Shown here: positions 21,998 through 33,540 of the stretch, one piece after another
How the letters are laid out: each line of letters starts with the position of its first letter
Position numbering within the stretch: the stretch's first letter is position 1
Source of the DNA: Jaltomata sinuosa
Lineage: Eukaryota > Streptophyta > Magnoliopsida > Solanales > Solanaceae
DNA: 64,000 nucleotides
NCBI GenBank assembly: GCA_003996215.1
Contig: QJPP01003555.1
Span: 107,593-171,592 of the forward strand
Reading direction: 5' to 3'
Notes under the pieces: model-generated
The model's input: only the letters and a program-made list of their open reading frames with translations
Told to the model about the DNA's origin: nothing
The model's database searches: none
Position numbers and translations under genes: made by a program

Positions 21998-23639
21998 GAA
22001 CTATTGCTTGTCCTCAAGTAACTAAAAATTCTAACTCAAGAGGCACACAACAGAAGTGCAAAGACAATACCAAAAGCCAAGGAAAACCCATTTCAAGCAC
22101 CAAATATGACTTCAGTTGGTACTAATGGTTAATCAATCACATGATAATTTAGTCTAAGCATTCTCTTCTTTTCAAAACACCATTCATGGGTGCAATGGAA
22201 CAATAAGAACAACCAAGTGACAACAACCAATCCTAAAGATGTGACTCAAACCACTAGCTTACCAAAACATGCCTAATTGACTCATCTTCGGAGTTTATCA
22301 ATGTCACCAACTATCCTAATTCACATGCTCTCACAAGACCAAAAGTCCCAAAAACACATTATGTACAAAGACAATCACAAGGAAAAATACACAAACACTC
22401 ACACTCACAAGGAATTTAAAGTACCAACAAGTATCAATAATAGACTTGCCCTTAGTTTCATTCGCCGCTAGCTCAAAAACAATCGGTTGGATATCTCAAA
22501 GGGCTTTTCTAAGCTTGTAAATTAGGTTTGGGGATGGGTAGGATACGCATTTGGATTCAAGTGACTACATCCTCCTCGAACTCTACACAACTTTTTCAAT
22601 TCAAAATCAATGCCATTTCTTTCATTTTCATTCAACACGAGGCACCATTTCACTTCTTTGTATTTGAAGCCCCGATTTTTATCATTTTCTTCACCTTGGA
22701 GGATTTTCTTTCTTTCCTTTCCTCTTTTCTTTTCTTTTCAAAATCTTCCTTCTTTTTGGCAATTCTTTTTACGCAACAAACCAAGATAAGCTCAATTAAC
22801 ACTCCTCTAAGGTACCTTTTATCAATCCCCAAACTTAGGCTTTTAGCCTCGATTTCACACTTGTGGAGTTCAAGGAGTGATGGGTTCAAGAGAGGAATTC
22901 ATTTTCAAAATGGTTCAAGTCTTGTACCGAGGTTACCAAAGAAGAGGTATTAGGCTCAAGAGGGGTGACTAATGATTCAATTTAAGTGCAATGGTGGCTT
23001 TTAAGGCTAAGTAGGCTTCAATAATCACAAAGAAGGCCTAAGATCATTTCTCCAACCAAGAGTAATCAAGACTAGTTCTAGTTGACACAAGCAAGTACAA
23101 GAATTATTCACTAAATATCATCACATATGGCATGTGAATTATTCAAGATGGGTCAATTTCACTTCCTAAACAAGAACAAAAAGGAGCCCCATTCTACGTT
23201 ATCATCGCTAATGAGTTAAGAGTCAAAAACAATCAAAAGGGTTGTCACAAACATCATTCTTTGCCATGCACTTTTCACAAAAAAAAATTCGGAAGGGTAT
23301 GCCTATTTCACTTAGCATGCAACACTAACTTCATTAGTACCAAACAAGTCAATTGCAACCAAAAAATCAAAAGATGACAATTTGCCCTTAAGAATGACAT
23401 CACTCAATCTATCATTGGGCCAATTCATCTACTATGGATACTTAAAGTTTATCAACACAACCATCCCAATACACAAGAACATGCGATTCACACATTTTAA
23501 AGTGCGGGTCGCACATTCAATGCACAGGCCAGGTAGTGGCATGTGTGAAGCTCGTGCGGTTCACACATCAATATGTGCAATATAATGTTCCCAGCTCATA
23601 CAAGTTCTATCTAGCCGAACGGGTACTCAGACCTCCCCT

Positions 23640-23880
23640 GGCTCCAAAACATCCAACACCAAAAGAAAACAAAAAAGCTACAAGTAAAGAAACTAACAAT
23701 CTAAACCATAAATTCCATCCATAGTAACACCAAAACCCGACAAGGGCACAATAATATAAAACAAGCTTGACAAGGGTGCACCAATATCCAACATCAAAAT
23801 AAACAAGCCCCGCAAGGGCATAATAATATCCAAACAAGTAAAACAAGCTCGACAAGTGCAAAATAATATCCAAAATAAAA
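23640..23880. repeat. Degenerate tandem repeat in F
   Basis: About four units of roughly 50-60 bp share CAAGGGCAYAATAATATCC and AAACAAGCTCGACAAG-like stretches. Unit length varies, so the boundaries are approximate. Confidence 0.55.
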
Positions 23881-24269
23881 ACATGCTAGATAAAGTATGC
23901 CAGCCACCCCCAACTAACACAGTGCAGTGCCCTCATTACATCAAAATAAGATAAGAGTTTAAGGGGGCTCCCTGAAGGGTGTATCACTCAGAACCAGAGA
24001 TGCTAGGCCTAGAAAGGACCCAATCTGCCTTATCAGTATCATCCTTAGCCTCAGCCACACATAGCATCCTCAGAGTGCTCATCATTTTCGTGAGAAAATT
24101 ACTTTGCTTGCTATCAAGGTTCCTCTGCTTTTTCTAGTGTCTCTCCACTTTAGCCAACCTTTCCTTGATGTTCTGCTACTGGATCGCTACACTAGCTAGT
24201 GTAGGGCCACTAGGAGTAGTGGAGGATGATGGTCCAGACAAAGTTGCTATTTTTGGGACTGCCAAAACT

Positions 24270-24425
24270 GGTCATCGCGATCGCAGGAATTTTCATCGCG
24301 ATCGCGAATACCAATATATTTTTTTACAAAATTAAGTCATCGCAATCGCGAAATAGGACATCGCGATTGTGAAGCTCAGGGAAGATATTCCTCATGATCG
24401 CGAGATTTGGCAATGCGATCGCGAG
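24270..24425. repeat. Cluster of GCGATCGC palindromic words in F
   Basis: Within about 150 bp the words CATCGCGATCGCAGG, CATCGCGATCGCGAAT, CATCGCAATCGCGAAA, CATCGCGATTGTGAAG, CATGATCGCGAGA and CAATGCGATCGCGAGG occur. Six near-copies of one self-complementary word sit in an otherwise AT-rich element, next to the 5' LTR on the minus strand. Confidence 0.8.
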
Positions 24426-24493
24426 GGTCATCTTCTTGCTCAAAAATGTTTCATTCAGACATTTTGTCAAAAAGGTGCTTTGCATCCCTTTTA

Positions 24494-25805
24494 TGATAAT
24501 GCTCAAACGTACTCTCCTAGAAGGAGATATCAACGATCATTAAGTAAAACACATTTATATTCCCAATAGGAGTCGAGGTCGATTCCACAGAGAATAAAGT
24601 AATCACGATTAAGCTAATAGAGAATAAAAGCAACTTATTAAAGTTCAATGAGCAAAAAGGAAAAAGAAAACAATAGTGGGTTTTAAACTAAAACTAAAAG
24701 ATAAAAGAGAATCAAATAAAATATAAATTGATCAATGGCTTTCACCTTGCTTTCGCCAAGCAAGGACAATATGGCAGAATTGGGAATGGGAATTCAATTT
24801 ACAAGACTTGCACCCAATTAACACATAGGTAGTCCTGGTTAAAGGTATGCCTAACCGTCTCTCAACAAATCAAGCATATATCTCATGTGTTATCTTGAAT
24901 CACCACGAGTAAGCAATAACTAACCAATTCAACTTTGGTGAGCTGGCTATCTCTAACTCCAACTCTTAGATGGGGGTTTTTGACAAATTGAGCTATTCCT
25001 TGCCTCAATCTAGAGTGGAATCCCAAATCTCCACTATTGAATCTTCCCAAATTAAGGAACTACTCTCTCAAGAAAGAATCCAATTAGAATGCTAAGTCAA
25101 TATTTGCAACCATTAACTATAAATTCAAGCATGGAGGATTCAATTGACCCACATAATTAAGCAAGAGCAAATACAAAACATGAATTCAATACCCAAACAA
25201 GTATTATCTCTAATACAAAACTCAAATCTCAATTCAACAATTACACCTACAAATTAGCAATTAAGAACAAGAGTTGAAGAATGGATACTAAAGATTTTAC
25301 AATAAAGAGCATCCAAATCTTCACTCCTATGGTGTTGGTTGATGAACTTTCTCTCCAAGCTTGTCAAGAGTTGTGAAATTTGCCAAATATGTCTTCTAAG
25401 ATGGCTGAGAAGTGTTTTATGTGGATTGGGGTTTCCAACTTTGTCCTGCAGCTGACGACTTCTTCATCGTGATTGCGTGACCTATCCTTGCAGTCGCGAG
25501 GATTTATCTTTTCCTTCCACGTGGTTGCATGGCTTCACTCTCACGGTCGCATGGCCTTGATTCCCTGTGCATCACGGTTGCATGCCTTGTAGCCTGCGGT
25601 CATGATAGCCAACTTGATGCCAGTGATCAGGAACTCCTTTTAGCTTCATTTGACTTATTTTCACTCAAATCTTTCTTGAACACTTCTAAAATGCAGAAAC
25701 CTATAAAATAGATGTAATCCGTTTGAATTGCACTATTTATCCACTTTAAACTAGCAAAAGCATACGATTAAAAGCTAATTAACTAGGTAGAATACCAACT
25801 TATCA
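24494..25805 (-). repeat. LTR of element F (5' LTR in minus orientation)
   Basis: This is a direct repeat of 20656-21984; plus-strand ends are TGATAATGCTC and CTTATCA. The terminal hairpin is partly decayed here (AACTAGGTA-GAA-TACCAACTT). Confidence 0.85.
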
Positions 25806-25810
25806 AGTAA
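25806..25810. repeat. Target-site duplication of element F, right copy
   Basis: AGTAA is identical to 20651-20655. Confidence 0.88.
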
Positions 25811-26127
25811 CAACCAAATGCAAGACTCCATGAAGTCCATGAGAGTTCTCAAAATTCTACAGGTAGGCAATCTTTTAAATTTACATGAACGTGCAAAAAA
25901 TATTTTGTATTTTAAACTGGGGGATAAATTTTTAAGGAGCCCTCAAAATTATTGTTTGAATAGACTAATAGCTCGAATCTAGGAGAACAAAGCAATGATA
26001 AGGTACAACTCCATTTTTTCTTTAAAACTTACAATCTTTGTTCGAGTGCAGGGATATCAAGTAATCAGGAACAATTATCATCAAAAGATGTTTCGCTCTT
26101 TCGAATTTTGTTAAGGCTAGGTTAGTC
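25811..26127. other. Non-coding H sequence between F and the 34-bp array
   Basis: No gene is seen. It contains a purine-rich CTGGGGGATAA (about 25917) and otherwise AT-rich DNA. It probably belongs to the 3' region of the H element. Confidence 0.5.
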
Positions 26128-26854
26128 TATTTTTGAGCTACTTCTATAAAATCATGTTACTATTGATTTCTCAACGAGCTTAAAATCATTCTACTATGGG
26201 CTTCTCGATGAGCTTAAAATTGTGCCACTATTAGCTTTTTGATGAGCTTAAAATCATGCTACTATTAGCTTCTTGATGAGCTTAAAATCAAGCTACTATT
26301 GGCTTCTTGATGAGCTTAAAATCATGCTACTATTGGCCTCTCTATGATCTTAAAATCATGCTACTATTGGCCTCTCTATGAGCTTAAAATCATGTTATTA
26401 CTGGCTTCTCAACGAGCTTAAAATTGTGCTGCTATTAGCTTCTCGACGAGCTTTAAATTGTTCTACTATTGGCTTCTCAACGAGCTTTAAATTGTGCTAC
26501 TATTGGCTTCTTGATGAGCTTAAAATCATGCTATTATTGGCTTTTTGATGTGCTTAAAATTGTGCTACTATTAGCTTCTCGATGAGCTTAAAATTATGCT
26601 ACTATTAGCTTCTCGATGAGCTTAAAATCATGCTACTATTGGCTTCTCGATGAGCTTAAAATTGTGCTACTATTAGCTTCTCAATGAGCTTAAAATTATG
26701 CTACTATTAGCTTCTCGACGAGCTTAAAATCATGCTACTATTGGCTTCTTGAGGAGCTTTAATTATGCTACTATTAGCTTCTCAACGAGCTTAAAATCAT
26801 GCTACTATTGGATTCTTGACGAGCTTAAAATTGTGCTATTATTGGCTTCTTGAT
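26128..26854. repeat. 34-bp tandem array, left part (about 21 units)
   Basis: The unit is about 34 bp: GCTTCTCGATGAGCTTAAAA followed by TYRTGCTACTATTG. Units vary by one or two bases, mainly at the TCATGC/TTGTGC and TTCTCGA/TTCTTGA positions. Each unit contains an interrupted palindrome AGCT-nn-TCGA-nn-AGCT. There are no unique spacers, so it is a satellite-like array. It stops at 26854 because element E is inserted, and resumes in phase at 38100. Confidence 0.95.
26850..26854. repeat. Target-site duplication of element E, left copy
   Basis: TTGAT, against CTGAT at 38100-38104 (one mismatch). Removing E and one copy restores a normal 34-bp unit, which confirms the junctions. Confidence 0.82.
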
Positions 26855-27576
26855 TGTAATGACCCTCCAAGTCATTTTTTGTTTTTTATCCTTTTTTTGT
26901 ATTTTGAGCTTTCCCTCAATGGCTAAAGGTCATTTATGACTTGTCGGGACTAATGGTTCGGTGCCTGGGCCATTCATTAGGTCGTTATGACCATTTCCCT
27001 ATTTTAAAACTTGAACTTAGAAAATCTTTGACTTCGGTCAACTTTCTTGGTAAACATGCTTAGAATCAAATTTCAACAATTCAGTTGGCTCTGAAATGGG
27101 GATTTGGATCTAGTGGGACTATTGGTCTGGATTTGAGTGCTTTCGGTTTGATTTTGTGCTTCTTTCTGTGTTTTAAAGCTAGTTTGGCTGGTAAGGTTGA
27201 GTTTGGTCAACATTTGGAGAAGACAGCCTCGAATGGAAAATATGTTAGCGCTATCAGCTCCAGAATGTCGACATCTGTTAGCGCTATCAGCTCCAGAATG
27301 TCGACTTTGGGCTAGAGGGACCTTTGGTTTGGGTCTCGGGGCTTTAAGACTTGTTTTTGGGTTTTGAGTTTCGAGTTGGTTTTGGGCGTGGGGCCTACTT
27401 TTCATTAAAACGATCTTCATTGGGAGTTTCGTCAATTCCTTTGAGTCCGGAATGCTGTTTCTAGTAGAGTGCATGGTTGGTTTGTGTTTACTGGATTTTG
27501 GATGAATTTCGAGGGTCCTTCGGATGAAATTTTGGCCTTTGTGAATAGCTAGTTGCTACTATAAAAATTGCAGACC

Positions 27577-27810
27577 AGTTGTTCATCGTGATTGCGAGGT
27601 GGCCATCGCGTTCACGACGGTCTAGCTTTTTGACCATTGCGATAGCCTGGGTCGCCTTTCGCGACAGCAATAAAGACATCTGGGGCCCGACCCAGTTTTT
27701 TCTTCACGAACGCAGGGCTGGACCGTAGCGTTCGTGATGGTCTGGCCAGCGTTTTCTCGCAAACGCATGGGGTCCATTGCGATCATGAAGGACCCATGGA
27801 GCCTATTGAA
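27577..27810 (+). promoter_or_regulatory. Palindromic-word block and decayed TATA region, E 5' LTR
   Basis: Repeated variants include CATCGCGTTCACGACGG, TTCGCGACAGC, TAGCGTTCGTGATGG and ATTGCGATCATGAAGG. The TATA site of the 3' LTR (TATTTAAA) reads CTATTGAAA here at about 27803, so this copy's promoter is probably weakened. Confidence 0.5.
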
Positions 27811-27908
27811 ACTCCAACTTTGTTTTCTCCTTCACAATTTTGAACAACTCCATTGATAAACTCCCAAGCTCCATTTTCCAGCTTCTTTACATCAGTGTTC
27901 TTCATCCG

Positions 27909-27914
27909 GTAAGT
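27909..27914 (+). other. Candidate leader 5' splice site, element E
   Basis: TCCG|GTAAGT lies about 100 bp after the TATA region and is identical in the 3' LTR (36085). Proposed partner: the acceptor ending at 30194. Confidence 0.45.
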
Positions 27915-29951
27915 CCCCTCGTCACCCCTCTCCCCCTTTCATGTTTATTCCCGTAATTCTCCCGTAAAAACTCCATTGTTGTAATTCTTAAGTTTGGGTG
28001 GTCCTTCTAAAAATCTGTTCTAATGGGACTGCATGTTTGTGAGTCCATGCAACTCACTTCCATGGCGTGTTTCTCTTGTTCGGGGTAAGCTTCTGCCTTT
28101 TAAATTTCGAGCTTTCCCCTTTTCTGACTCCTTGAGTTAGTAGCACTTCGGGGCTATTTTGGGCCCTGAATCGAGCTCCGTTCGCGCCCAAACTTTGGGT
28201 ACAAGTTTCTTGACCCACCGCGAGCATAATTGTGAATTTTATTTTTTGTTTTGTTGCACGGGCCCCAAGGGTAATTTTTCCAACCCATTTTTTGGCATGA
28301 TTTTCCGTATCGCAGCATGGGTGTTGTTCTTCTTGTCTTGACACCTAGATTATGTTCTTGATAGTGTGGCATCTTTCTGAGGCTGTTCGGAATAAGAAGG
28401 CACATGAGTGATAGTTTGTGCTTGCAGTTTGGCCCCGAGGTAGGTTACAGTCTACTTTCTAGACTGAGTGTAGTTAGATTTTATATATTTATTTGATACT
28501 GGAACATTAGGTTGGATTTTAGATAGATTTAGGCTTAAATCCTATTAATCACTTTAATTGGCCATTTTGGGTTTTAGTTTAGAATTGTTATATTATCCTT
28601 AGCCTAGGAGCTTGTAGTATCTTTATGGCTAGTATAGGATGCTTAGTATGCTTTTAGGAGGTCTTAGAGGTAGAGTAGAGATTCTCGGTGCTTTTTGCTT
28701 TATTTTTGGTACCCTTTTTGCTTTATTCTACCGTTATGTGTAACTGTGGCCCCGAGGCCATAGCTTGGATTTGAATGGAGTTCCAGGTCAGTTCTCTTGA
28801 TTGGGAGGGTACCTTGCCCTATTCTGCCTTGTTGTGCATGTTTTCACCGAATATGGAAATTTATATGCTCATATTGTATTGTCATGCTTATCGGTATAGA
28901 AAAGAAGGATTTTAAGGCCTTTTAGTCCTACATTTGGCAACTATTGGGTTTTCATGATCATTAGGCTTTTAAAAGGATTTCTTTGGAATTGTTACTGATT
29001 TTGGGAGAAAAGGGAAAAATACATCTTTTTGTGCATACGTTGATGAGTCCGAGGTTAAATTTGGGTGCCCGATATGTTATCTCAAGTTTTACTTTTATGG
29101 ATATGTCGATGAGTCCGAGGTCATTTTCGGGCACCTTGATGCTCTATTTCAGTTTTTTTTTTCATCCTCCACTCATTTGATAAGCCCGATGTTCCATCTC
29201 GAATGCTCGAGTACTAGATACCGGGTTTGACTTGTATACATTCATACATTACATCATTGTTGCATCACATTGCATTGGCTTTGGGTGCATTTGGATTGTT
29301 GGCTGATTTGAGTAGATCTTGTTATTACTCCACCTTTTATAGTGTTGGTTGTTTTGATTTTCAGGTTTATAACTAGATTTAAGTGGATCCCTATATTTTA
29401 ACTGCTTTCCTGTATCTTTTTATTTATATATTATCTTTCTGTGCTCGGTCATCCTATGATGCCTATTGAGTACCCGTAGTCTTGGTACTCATACTACACT
29501 ATGAATCTTTTTCTGATGCAGCACCTAGTACGAGCCACCCTCACTGATCTTCTTGTCGTTCGAGGCTTGTTACAGTTCAGGTCGCGGTGAGCTCCTGGTG
29601 TTTTTGGAGACTTTACATGCTTTCCATCTTTGACATCCTGTCTGTATTTTGTATTTTTGATAGACAGAGTCTGTTGTACAACTACTCCTTATTTTAGTCA
29701 CTCTTGTGCTAGTGATACCATGTCCGGGTTGGTTCTCGTGTATGTTTTGTCTATTCGGTCACTTTAGGGCCATCTTTTATATATTTTGTACGTTGGTATG
29801 TATATATGCTATTGGCACTGTCTTTTCATTATATCTTGTGCTTTTTCTTAGTTTAATTATTATTATTGTCTTCCGCAATCGTTGGGTTTTGGCTTGTCTA
29901 TTAGGGGGTTATGTAGATGCCATCATCGCCCAATTTCGGGTCGTGACATAG

Positions 29952-29963
29952 TGGTATCAATGC
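29952..29963 (+). other. Primer binding site of element E
   Basis: TGGTATCAATGC lies three bases after the 5' LTR. It matches the initiator-tRNA-Met PBS with two changes. Confidence 0.88.
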
Positions 29964-30174
29964 ACTAGGTTTACCGATCTCGCTAGTACAAGAGCAAAGT
30001 GTCTAGGTTTACCGGTCTCGCCAGTACAAGAGAAAAATGTCTAGTAAAGTCTCATGGATCGGTACAATGACATCCATATCCAATCTACGAGAGGCTATAG
30101 GACATTCCTAGGAAATATGTTATCTTTTTTGATTCCTTGTCGTGCGTTCTTGACTTGATCAACTTCTAAGTGCC

Positions 30175-30194
30175 TTTGTTTCACTCTTTCTTAG
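30175..30194 (+). other. Candidate 3' splice site immediately before E gag
   Basis: A pyrimidine tract ending TTCACTCTTTCTTAG is followed directly by ATG at 30195. The same layout precedes gag in elements B (45881-45897) and C (minus, 58038-58057). Confidence 0.45.
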
Positions 30195-31650
30195 ATGGTT
30201 CTAGATGAGATCTACATCGGGTGAGGATGAGGCCCCTGCACCTGCAGTTAGAGCCCCTGCTAGGGGACGGGGTAGAGGTCAACACAGAGGTCGAGGTAGG
30301 GCACGAGCTGTGGTGCCAGCTTGGGCCTAGGCTAGACTACTGTCACCACAGCCTGAGGTTAGAATGGATGAGGTTCAGTATGAGTCAGTGCATGCAGGGC
30401 CAGCCCAGTATCCGGCAGGTTTTGTGGCTACTCCAGTATTGCAGGACATCTTGGTTCAATTTTTAGGGTTCCTTGAGGGTATGACTCCACCAGTAGCTTC
30501 GCTGATCACTCTGATTAGTTCTCAAGTTTGAGGTGAGGCTCAGACTTTAGCTTAGGCGGTATCACAGGGTTTAGCAGCATAGCATGCTGATGTGGCTCCC
30601 AGATTAGAGGTATTATCGGTCTCTGCAGTTGCTCGCCCTCTTCCAGTCGTGCCAGTTATGTTTTTTGAAGAGCAGAAGATACTTGGTAGGTTCTTAAAAT
30701 TGGGTCCTCCGACATTTTCATGTGTTTCTAGGGAGGATGCGCATGAGTTTATGACTAGCTGCCAGGAGAGGTTACATAATTTGGGGTTCGTTGAGTCACA
30801 TGGGGCAGATTACACTGCGTTTCAGTTGGATGGTCCAGCAAAGCAGTGATGGAGGTCATATGTTACTTGCACACTAGCCGGGTCACCTCTGCTTACTTGA
30901 GATCTGTTCTCCACAGCTTTTCTGGAGAAGTATGTACTGCATAGCATAAGGGAGCGTCTGATGGATCAGTTTGCTGGGTTAGAGCAGGGCTCCATGACTG
31001 TGTCTGAGTATGAGGTTTGGCTCCATTAGTTGTCCAGACACGCCACTATGATTCTGCCCACCGCGCATGAGAATGTACACTATTTTATTCGAGGTTTGAC
31101 CTTGCACCTTCGCTTGGGCACAGAGGGTATGGTAGCATCGAGTTAGTCTTTTCTAGAGGTAGTTGATCATGCCCGTACTATTGAGGGTGTACTTCACGAG
31201 GCCTCGCTATCAGGGCAATTTAAGCGGTTCACATGCCTATGGTAGAGGCTACTATGGTAGAGGTCAGCACCAACAACACTTCCACCCGAGCCGGCCTGTT
31301 CAGGCAGCCTTATAGACTGCTGAGGGTCAGACTAGCTAGATTATCGTTCTTGCTCCACGAGGTGGTCACTCAGGGTCCACAAGTCATGGTGGTCATTCTG
31401 ATTCAGCCGGGTCTTCACAGTGTGGTACATATGGTTGGGTTGTTACGAGCGTGTCGAGATAGGCCACTTTGCTACAGATTATCCGTCAGTACCGCACCAG
31501 AGGTGACAAGTTCAGTTGGTTCAGGCCCCCAGGGCTCCAGCACCACCAGCTAGAGGCAGTTCACAGGGTAGTAGAGGTGGTCCCCAGGGTACTAGAGGTG
31601 GTCCTCAGTCTAGTAGGTCAGGTGGTCATGGCAGTCGGAGCCATATGTAT
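30195..31650 (+). pseudogene. gag: gag of element E (broken)
   Basis: The ATG at 30195 follows the acceptor-like AG; the main frame is then shifted within about five codons. A basic Gly/Arg/Ala-rich N-terminus (APARGRGRGQHRGRGRA, about 30255-30310) precedes the capsid-like core: FLKLGPPTFSC, SREDAHEFMTSCQERLHNLGF (about 30735-30790), AFLEKYV, MTVSEYEVWLH and IRGLTLHLRLGTE (about 31090). The zinc knuckle at 31441-31483 reads CYERVEIGHFATDYP, so its second and fourth Cys are lost. A Gly/Ser/Gln-rich tail with SRGGPQGTRGG repeats follows (about 31560-31630). At least six in-frame stops are visible. Confidence 0.85.
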
Positions 31651-31679
31651 GCAGTTCTGGGCTAGATAGAGGCGGAGGC

Positions 31680-32460
31680 TTCAGATGTTATGATCACAGG
31701 TACGATATCTGTTTGCCATCAGTCTGCTTCTGCTTTGTTTGATCCGGGGTCTACATTCTCATATGTATTTGCTTATTATGATACTATTCTAGAGTCTGCT
31801 TGTGAGTCTTTGCCTTCACCTTTACGTGTATCTACCCCAGTAGGTGATTCTTTAGTAGTGTATTAGGTGTATCGGGCTTGTGTGGTGACTATCTTGGGGT
31901 ATGACACATGGGTAGACTTGGTTGTTCTTGATATGGTTGATTTTGATGTGATCTTGGGCATGGATTGACTGTCTCCTTATCAAGCGGTCTTGGATTTTTT
32001 TGCCACGACTGTTACTCTTTGGATGCCTGGTATCCCTCCTATCATATGGAAAGGAGACGATAGCCACATGCCAAGGGGAGTTATATCTTTTCTGAGTGAT
32101 CAACGGTTGGTTAGGAAGGGGTGCTTAGCTTATCTTGCCTACGTTCGTGATATTAGTGCCACCACACCTACTTTTGAGTCTGTTCCTATGTTTTGCGAGT
32201 ATTCAGATGTGTTTCCCTCTGATCTTCTGAGTCTTCCACCTGATCTTGATATTGATTTTGGTATCGATTTTGAGCCGAGCACCAAGCCCATTTCCATTCC
32301 ACCATATCGGATGACACCTGCTAAGTTGAGGGAGCTTAAGGACCATCTCCAAGATCTGTTGAGTAGAGGGTTCATCAGGCCTAGTGTGTCTGTGTGGGGT
32401 GCTCCGATTCTGTTTGTGAAGAAGAAGGATGGTTCTATGTGTATGTGTATTGACTACAGA
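31680..32460 (+). pseudogene. pol: Protease and RT N-terminal part of element E pol
   Basis: The protease active site is intact as LFDPGSTFSYV (about 31736-31768), and the C-terminal DFDVILGMD (about 31940-31967) is followed by a TGA where relatives have Trp. RT begins with LPPDLDIDFGIDFEPSTKPISIPPYRM, DLLSRGFIRPSVSVWGAPILFVKKKDG and MCIDYR, ending at a TAG (32461) in place of Gln before LNKVT. Confidence 0.9.
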
Positions 32461-33540
32461 TAGTTGAATAAGGTGACAGTTAAGAATAGATATCCAATGC
32501 CACATATTAATGATTTGTTTGACCAGCTACAGGGTCTAACAGTGTTCTCTAAGATAGATTTGAGGTCCGGCGATCACCAGTTGAGGATTAGGGCTGAGGA
32601 AATCCTAAAGACTGCATTTAGAAATTGATACATCCATTATGAGTTCCCAGTCATGTCTTTTGGGTTGACTAAAGGCCCAACAACATTTATAGAGTTGATG
32701 AACCGTGTATTCAGTGCCTACCTGGACTCGTTTGTGATTGTGTTCATCGACGACATTCTGATTTATTCGAGGAGTAGAGAGAAGCATGAGCAGCATCTTA
32801 GAGTTGTACTTTAAACCTTGCAAGACTACCTGTTGTATGCCAAATTCACTAAGAGTGAGTTTTGGCTCGAGTATGTGGTATTATTGGGGCATGTGGTGTC
32901 CAAGGATGGGATTACGGTAGATCTGGCAAAGATTGCAGTAGTTCGTGATTGGGATCAGCCTACTTCTCCTACTGAGGTTCGTAGTTTCATCGGGTTGGCA
33001 GGTTATTATAGACAGTTTGTGGAGGGATTTTCTTTAATAGCAGCTTCATTGACTAGATTGACTCAGAAGGACTTTCCCTTCCAGTGGTCATATGAGTGTG
33101 AGATGAGCTTCTTGAAACTCAAGGCCTTGTTGACTTCAGCTCCGATTCTTACTCTTCCGATCGAGGATCAGGGTTTCACTGTGTATTGTGATGCGTTAGG
33201 TATCGGTTTGGGTTGCATGTTGATACAGCAGGGCTGGGTTATTGCATATGCTTCCAGAGAGTTGAAGGTTCACATGAGGAACTACCCCACACATGACTTG
33301 GAGTTAACTGTGGTAGTCTTCACATTTAAGATATGGAGACATTATCTTTATGGCGTGCATTGTGAGATCTTTACTGACCATCATAGTCTTTATTATATTT
33401 TCAGCCAGAAGGATCTAAATTTGAGGCAGCATAGGTGGTTGGAGCTACTGAAGGACTATGACATTTCTATTCTCCATCATCCCAGTAAGGGCAAACGTGG
33501 TGGCGGATTCCTTGAGCCAAAAGGCGGTGAGTATAGGTAG
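32461..33540 (+). pseudogene. pol: RT core and RNase H of element E pol
   Basis: RT motifs continue in frame: NRYPMPHINDLFDQLQG, FSKIDLRSGDHQL, a TGA near 32626 (relatives: Arg), SFGLTKGP, FIDDILIYSRS (about 32745-32777), a TAA near 32812, and FLGHVVS-like LLGHVVSKDGI. The connection (FIGLAGYYRQFVEGFS) leads to RNase H (YCDALGIGLGCML about 33185, YASRELKVHMRNYPTHDLEL, FTDHHSLYYIF about 33370). A one-base insertion near 33490 shifts the frame just before the NVVADSLS linker, so the frame ends falsely at 33538. Confidence 0.9.

Larger units (their letters stand above)
21998..24493 (-). other. Interior of element F, non-coding
   Basis: There is no gag or pol similarity in six frames. A Lys/Glu-rich minus-strand frame of 79 codons (22650-22889) and a plus-strand frame of 141 codons (22528-22953) come from one biased pyrimidine/purine tract and are not supported as genes. 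Structure is nevertheless present: degenerate tandem units at 23640-23880 and a block of GCGATCGC words at 24270-24425. Confidence 0.65.
20656..25805 (-). mobile_element. Element F: complete non-coding LTR element (LARD-type), 5.15 kb
   Basis: Two direct repeats of about 1.3 kb (20656-21984 and 24494-25805) with TG...CA ends flank a 2.5 kb interior without any recognisable retroelement protein. Perfect 5-bp duplications (AGTAA) lie outside, so this is a genuine insertion. Minus-strand orientation is favoured because a purine-rich tract (minus CAAGTTTAGGGGTT) abuts the 20656-21984 repeat, and because the promoter-like blocks inside both LTRs only make sense on that strand. The expected tRNA-Met PBS is not visible. 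The element must have been mobilised by proteins of another element. Confidence 0.85.
26855..29948 (+). repeat. 5' LTR of element E (family II, 3.1 kb)
   Basis: It starts TGTAATGACCC and ends TCGTGACA. Inside, in order, are the palindromic-word block (27577-27795), donor-like sites at 27909 (CCG|GTAAGT), 28085 (GGG|GTAAGC) and 28440 (GAG|GTAGGT), and modules with GATGAGTCCGAGGT (29040-29130). It contains no gene. Confidence 0.92.

Noticed and set aside
22528..22953. 141-codon plus-strand frame and overlapping 79-codon Lys/Glu-rich minus frame in element F
   Set aside because: Both come from one pyrimidine/purine-biased tract. No family is recognised, and a Phe/Ser-rich frame opposite a Lys/Glu-rich one is what such a tract gives by chance.
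26128..26854. CRISPR-like regular repeats
   Set aside because: Units of 34 bp are directly tandem with no unique spacers, in plant DNA; it is a satellite-like array.
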